Assembly: GCA_022559845.1 (NCBI GenBank)
Contig: CM040129.1
Span: 1,116,001 to 1,180,000, forward strand
Direction: 5' to 3'
DNA length: 64,000 nucleotides
Source of the DNA: Amorphophallus konjac
Taxonomy: Eukaryota > Streptophyta > Magnoliopsida > Alismatales > Araceae
A model generated the notes under the pieces. The model did no database searches, was not told where the DNA came from, and worked only from the letters and a program-made list of their open reading frames with translations. Below are positions 60,412 through 64,000 of this stretch, one piece after another. The position numbers were made by a program, and so were the translations under genes. Each line of letters begins with the position of its first letter. The first letter of the stretch is position 1.

Positions 60412-63400
60412 TTAGGGTCTTTGGTATCCTATCTGGTTTTCCTTTTTGAAAGGATGCTCAACCTCATTTTGACCATTCACCTTTTCTTGAAACAATGGTG
60501 CCAGAGATTCTTCCGAAGGTGGCATTGGCTGATCAGGTTTGTCCTTCCCAACATGACCAGTCTGATGTGCAGGTTCGTCTTTGCCAGATGAACCCGCTTG
60601 CTCTACAGTTTTATTTTGCACTGGCAGATGGACCGACACCTCTTCTTCATCGGAGGGATCAAACACGAAGGAATACCCCGCACTTCAATTTCTAGGATAA
60701 GACCTGACTTTTCCCCTCAAAATAAGATAACTTGGTCGAGAGTCGGATTTCTTACACGACCATGACCTCGCCCTCTGCCACGACCCTGACTATTTCCTAC
60801 CGAACGATGCTGGTAAGTCGTTAGAGAGGTGATGCACCTAGGACGATTCGCCACACTTCCCCTTGCGGGCAATTTATATTATCAGGTGGCGAGATTGGGA
60901 CCACATTGCAAGAAAGATTTTGTAGCATCTCCTCCAATGTTTCTACAGTGATCTCATCATCCTTGTAAAATAAGGAGAGTTCCTCAAGGATTAAGAGCTT
61001 TTCGCCCTCTTCCATACGTTGGACCATTTCTCGAAGCCAATTAATGAGCGGAGCCTTGCACTCGAATCTCTTCCAAGTGATGTATTTGTCTAGAGTGACA
61101 ACCCTGGTGGGACGAGGGGGAGTGTATTCCTCCAACTCATCTATAAGTTTTTGCAATCGTTGTAAGGGAGTTGGCTCCTTGGAGGCCTCCATAGCAACTG
61201 CATGTTCAGCTTACTTTCTCAACCTCCTCTTCATATTCTTCTTCCGATTCTCTTGTTTCTTGATGTGTGCCGCCTCTTGGGAAGAAGGCAAGATCGGCTT
61301 TAGAGGTGGGGCTGATATGCCTCCAGAATTTTGCTTTCTACTCCGAGCCAAAGCCTTAGAGGACTTGGGCTCTCTGTTTTTTCTAGGAGTAACCTTAACC
61401 CAATCAACCTCCTCTGATAGCACTTGAAAAGTGGCCTCAATTGCCAGCTCGATTACTTCGGGTGGCAATTCTTGGTATTCAGCCAAGCCGAGGCTGGGAC
61501 CTTGAGGCTTTTGCGACTCTTTAGGCATTCCTTCAGTTAGTGATTTGGCTTGTAAGTAAGGAGCTAAGGTTTAGCTTTAGGTTTTTCTAGCCTGGCTTTG
61601 CCTTTGTGGCTTCGCTAGGGGTTACTCCTGTGGGCTTGCCCAGTTGACTATATTCATGACTATCTTCATACTCCATGATCTCATCTTTTTGCCTTCTTGT
61701 GGAGTGTTGTTTGGCATGTAATCCCCTTCCTCTTCATTGCAAGGACAGAGGTGCTAATTGTCTTGCTGAAGAGCTTGACTCGCCTGGAGGGATGGGAGGC
61801 CAGGTCAGGGATTCCCGGTGTACGCCTTTGACCACCTCTCTGCAATAGCTTGTCGGCGAGAGATCTTTAGTATCGATTTTTCCCTACTGAACAAGACCTT
61901 TGACCCACTCTTGGACCTCTTGGTCTTCTTTAACCACATGTACGGATGAGGTGCAACAATATTCACGCCTTCTACTTACTTGGGGGTGACTGATTGGAGG
62001 GTCATGCACCAAGACTTCCTTCCCACCTAATAGGATGTCAAGTAGTTTTTTGGTATCTTCCTTCAGTAAGGGAAAGGATTTCAACTCTTGCCATGAGCGC
62101 CAAGTAGGTCGTCGCAATTTGAGCTCATCTTGACCAATATTAGGCTATTCTGCCTCTGGCTCTCGTGATGTTTGAGAGGTTGATGCTCATATTACATTAA
62201 AGGAAAAGTTTAACCTCCTCCGCACATGAGGTTGTGGCGGGCTAATCAAATGGTCGCCCATATCAAGCACTCCCTAATTGATTAAATCTTCTATGGCAAT
62301 CATGAATAACATGCCTTATTGACCGGTGGTACAAACAATAGCCACGCTGATACATAGTGCTTGTCATCTCATCATTTTCTGACTCTGAAAGGTCTAGTAG
62401 TCCTTCATGACAACACATGTAGAAAATCTCCAAAATTTTATGACGAGGGAAAGAATATAACTTCTCTTGTTCCTCGTCATGGGATGAGTCTGAAGATTCT
62501 TCGGAGAGCCAGCCTCCTGACCTTGGTGGCATCTAGGTAATTGATGGTCCCTTTGCCTCTTGCAAATGTGTTGGTGCAGGTTCCCTCGCAAAGGGTCCAA
62601 AGGGAAAAGTCGCCAATTGATCATCTATGTGTTTTAGGAATTGTAGTAGTTCCTATTGTTCTTGTTGTAGTCACATGATCTCCCTCCTCATCTTTCGGAT
62701 GCTTCTCTGAACTGCTAGACATTCAGGCACCGGAGAAAGAATAGATCCGGAGCCTCAAGCTGTTGGTTTGATGGCCTAGCCTCTGATGCGTCAAAATTTG
62801 AGGCGGGTGTCACCACATGAATTATATTAACTGATTGGTTTGGTCGATTCCAGGCATGAGGTTGTGGAGGGTTGACTAAACAACCTAACCTGTTAATCAA
62901 GCCGTCTTGAATCAACTTCTTTGTTACATTTTTTAAAATGTAACAGTCTTTAATGGTATGACCCAACATTTGGTGATAAACATAATAGTTAGGATCATCC
63001 AACTTTCAACCTCTGGAGGATTTCATGGCTCCGATAGGGCTAGAATTTTCTCTTTCATACAGAGCTCAAACAACTTCTTCGTATGTTCTTTTCTGAAAGA
63101 GTAGGGCATCTTCATGCACTCTACCAATGGAGTGGCAAGTGTCTTGGCCTCGAGCTTTTTGTCATCACCTTTTGATTTTCCTTCTCCCTTATTTCCATTT
63201 GCAAGGAGAAACCTACTGAATTCACCTCTTTACCACTAGTTTGGCGATCCTTAAAGAATTTGCCTTTAGTAGGGGTGTAGGTAGGATGGTCAACGAAGAA
63301 CACTTTGATCTCCGCAACCACAATGTTTAGTTGATCGAAGCCTTTGATATTGGACCCCAAAAGCTTCTCGCTAACTTCTGCCGCTTGCGGCATATGGTAA

Positions 63401-64000
63401 TTGCATCTTCAGGTACTGGAGGGTTGTCGTAACTCATGCTAAAGTCCCTCCATTGTTTGATGAAGTCCAGGGCTATCTTATCTTTCCTCTGTCTGAGGGA
63501 GCAGAGTTCTACGAGAGACACTTTGCGTTCGGCCATCTGGAACCGGTCGGCAAACTTCTGCATGTCAGCCCAATCGGCTACTAAATTGGGCTTTAGTCTG
63601 GCATACCACTGAAAAGTAGTGCTTGTCAAGGATGTGGCGAAGTAATGGAAGAGATATGACCCCTCCAATGTCAGCTCACCCATGGTCATTACATAATAGG
63701 CCATATGTTCATGTGGCGAGCCTTGCCCGTTAAACTTTTGTAGTTTTGGGACTTTGGGGTAGTCTAGTGGAAGTATCTTAAATTGATGATGGAGAGGATA
63801 TGACACTGTATAAATCAACAATGACCCTCACCATGTTGAGTGAACTTCGCCTCTACAATTCTTTCAATCATCTGCCTTTGGACCATTAAGCTTTCTACTG
63901 CTGGCGTGGCAGATGACCGTACATTTGCTTCGTTGTGCGGTGCTTCAAACTCCGCTACTACCGGTATTTTTATTGTAGTAGCTGAGATATTAGCAATGGC
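60412..64000 (-). pseudogene. E2 gag region (continues beyond window)
   Basis: Gag core in 63327-63821: PKVPKLQKFNGQGSPHEHMA, LTLEGSYLFHYFATSLTS, KFADRFQMAERKVSLVELCS, RQRKDKIALDFIKQWRDFSM. Knuckle-like repeats: YYVYHQMLGHTIKDCYILKN (about 62960) and CLYHRSIRHVIHDCH (about 62320), with a third, decayed one near 61950. Basic Arg/Lys-rich linker at 61211-61528. The frame is broken in several places. The N-terminal part (QRQMIERIVEAKFTQH, about 63875) still runs at the edge. Confidence 0.75.

Larger units (their letters stand above)
41148..64000 (-). mobile_element. E2: Tat-like gypsy element inserted in copia element (right end outside window)
   Basis: Minus-strand element: 3' LTR 41148-45255 (split by a solo LTR), purine tract, antisense accessory gene 45463-53497, minisatellite, integrase, two RNase H domains, RT, protease, and gag still running at 64000. 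The layout equals E1. Stops occur in several domains, and a Del/Tekay-like solo LTR, a LINE fragment and a MITE have landed in it. Confidence 0.85.

Overview
The window is nuclear DNA from a flowering plant with a large, transposon-rich genome. It shows spliceosomal introns, plant-type genes (a CURLY LEAF-type Polycomb methyltransferase, a SPATULA-type bHLH factor, an ankyrin/PGG relic), Tat-like Ty3/gypsy elements, a Ty1/copia element, an RTE LINE and several families of MITEs. No bacterial or organellar content was seen. I cannot name the species. || Layout. (1) 1-18621: a Ty3/gypsy element on the minus strand (E1). Its pol genes (integrase, two RNase H domains, reverse transcriptase) lie at 11.5-18.6 kb. 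An antisense, intron-containing accessory gene on the plus strand (99-10102) encodes a plant-mobile-domain-like protein. E1 is broken by at least six insertions, each with its own target-site duplication: hAT MITE 177-968, solo LTR 1066-3061, fold-back hAT MITE 5141-5521, MULE-type MITE 5969-6315, RTE LINE 7394-8598, and a hAT-like element at 14240-17978 that itself holds a 3.2 kb solo LTR. (2) 18622-28128: a plus-strand element of the same family (E3), inserted in E1; it keeps its 5' LTR, primer-site region, gag, protease, RT and part of RNase H and is cut off abruptly. (3) 28705-32954: the last five exons of a CLF-like E(z) histone methyltransferase, plus strand, open throughout. (4) 34.24-34.80 kb: relic of an ankyrin-PGG protein. 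(5) 35997-36930: the last four exons of a SPATULA/PIF-like bHLH gene, minus strand, open throughout. (6) 40778-41147: the 3' end of a copia element in an intron of that gene. (7) 41148-64000: a second minus-strand gypsy element (E2) inserted in the copia element, with 3' LTR (itself split by a solo LTR), antisense plant-mobile-domain-like gene (45463-53497), integrase, two RNase H domains, RT, protease and most of gag; it leaves the window at the right edge. || How it fits together. The two host genes are convergent. Both have intact 3' exons only. The upstream exons of each are absent from the window, with transposon nests where they would be expected, so the simplest reading is that both genes have giant transposon-filled introns running out of the window (CLF to the left, bHLH to the right); truncation is the alternative. 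|| The most interesting system is the accessory gene shared by E1 and E2: a multi-exon gene placed antisense to gag-pol. Being antisense, its introns would not be removed from the element's genomic RNA, which may explain how a retrotransposon carries an intron-containing gene. Both copies are decayed here.
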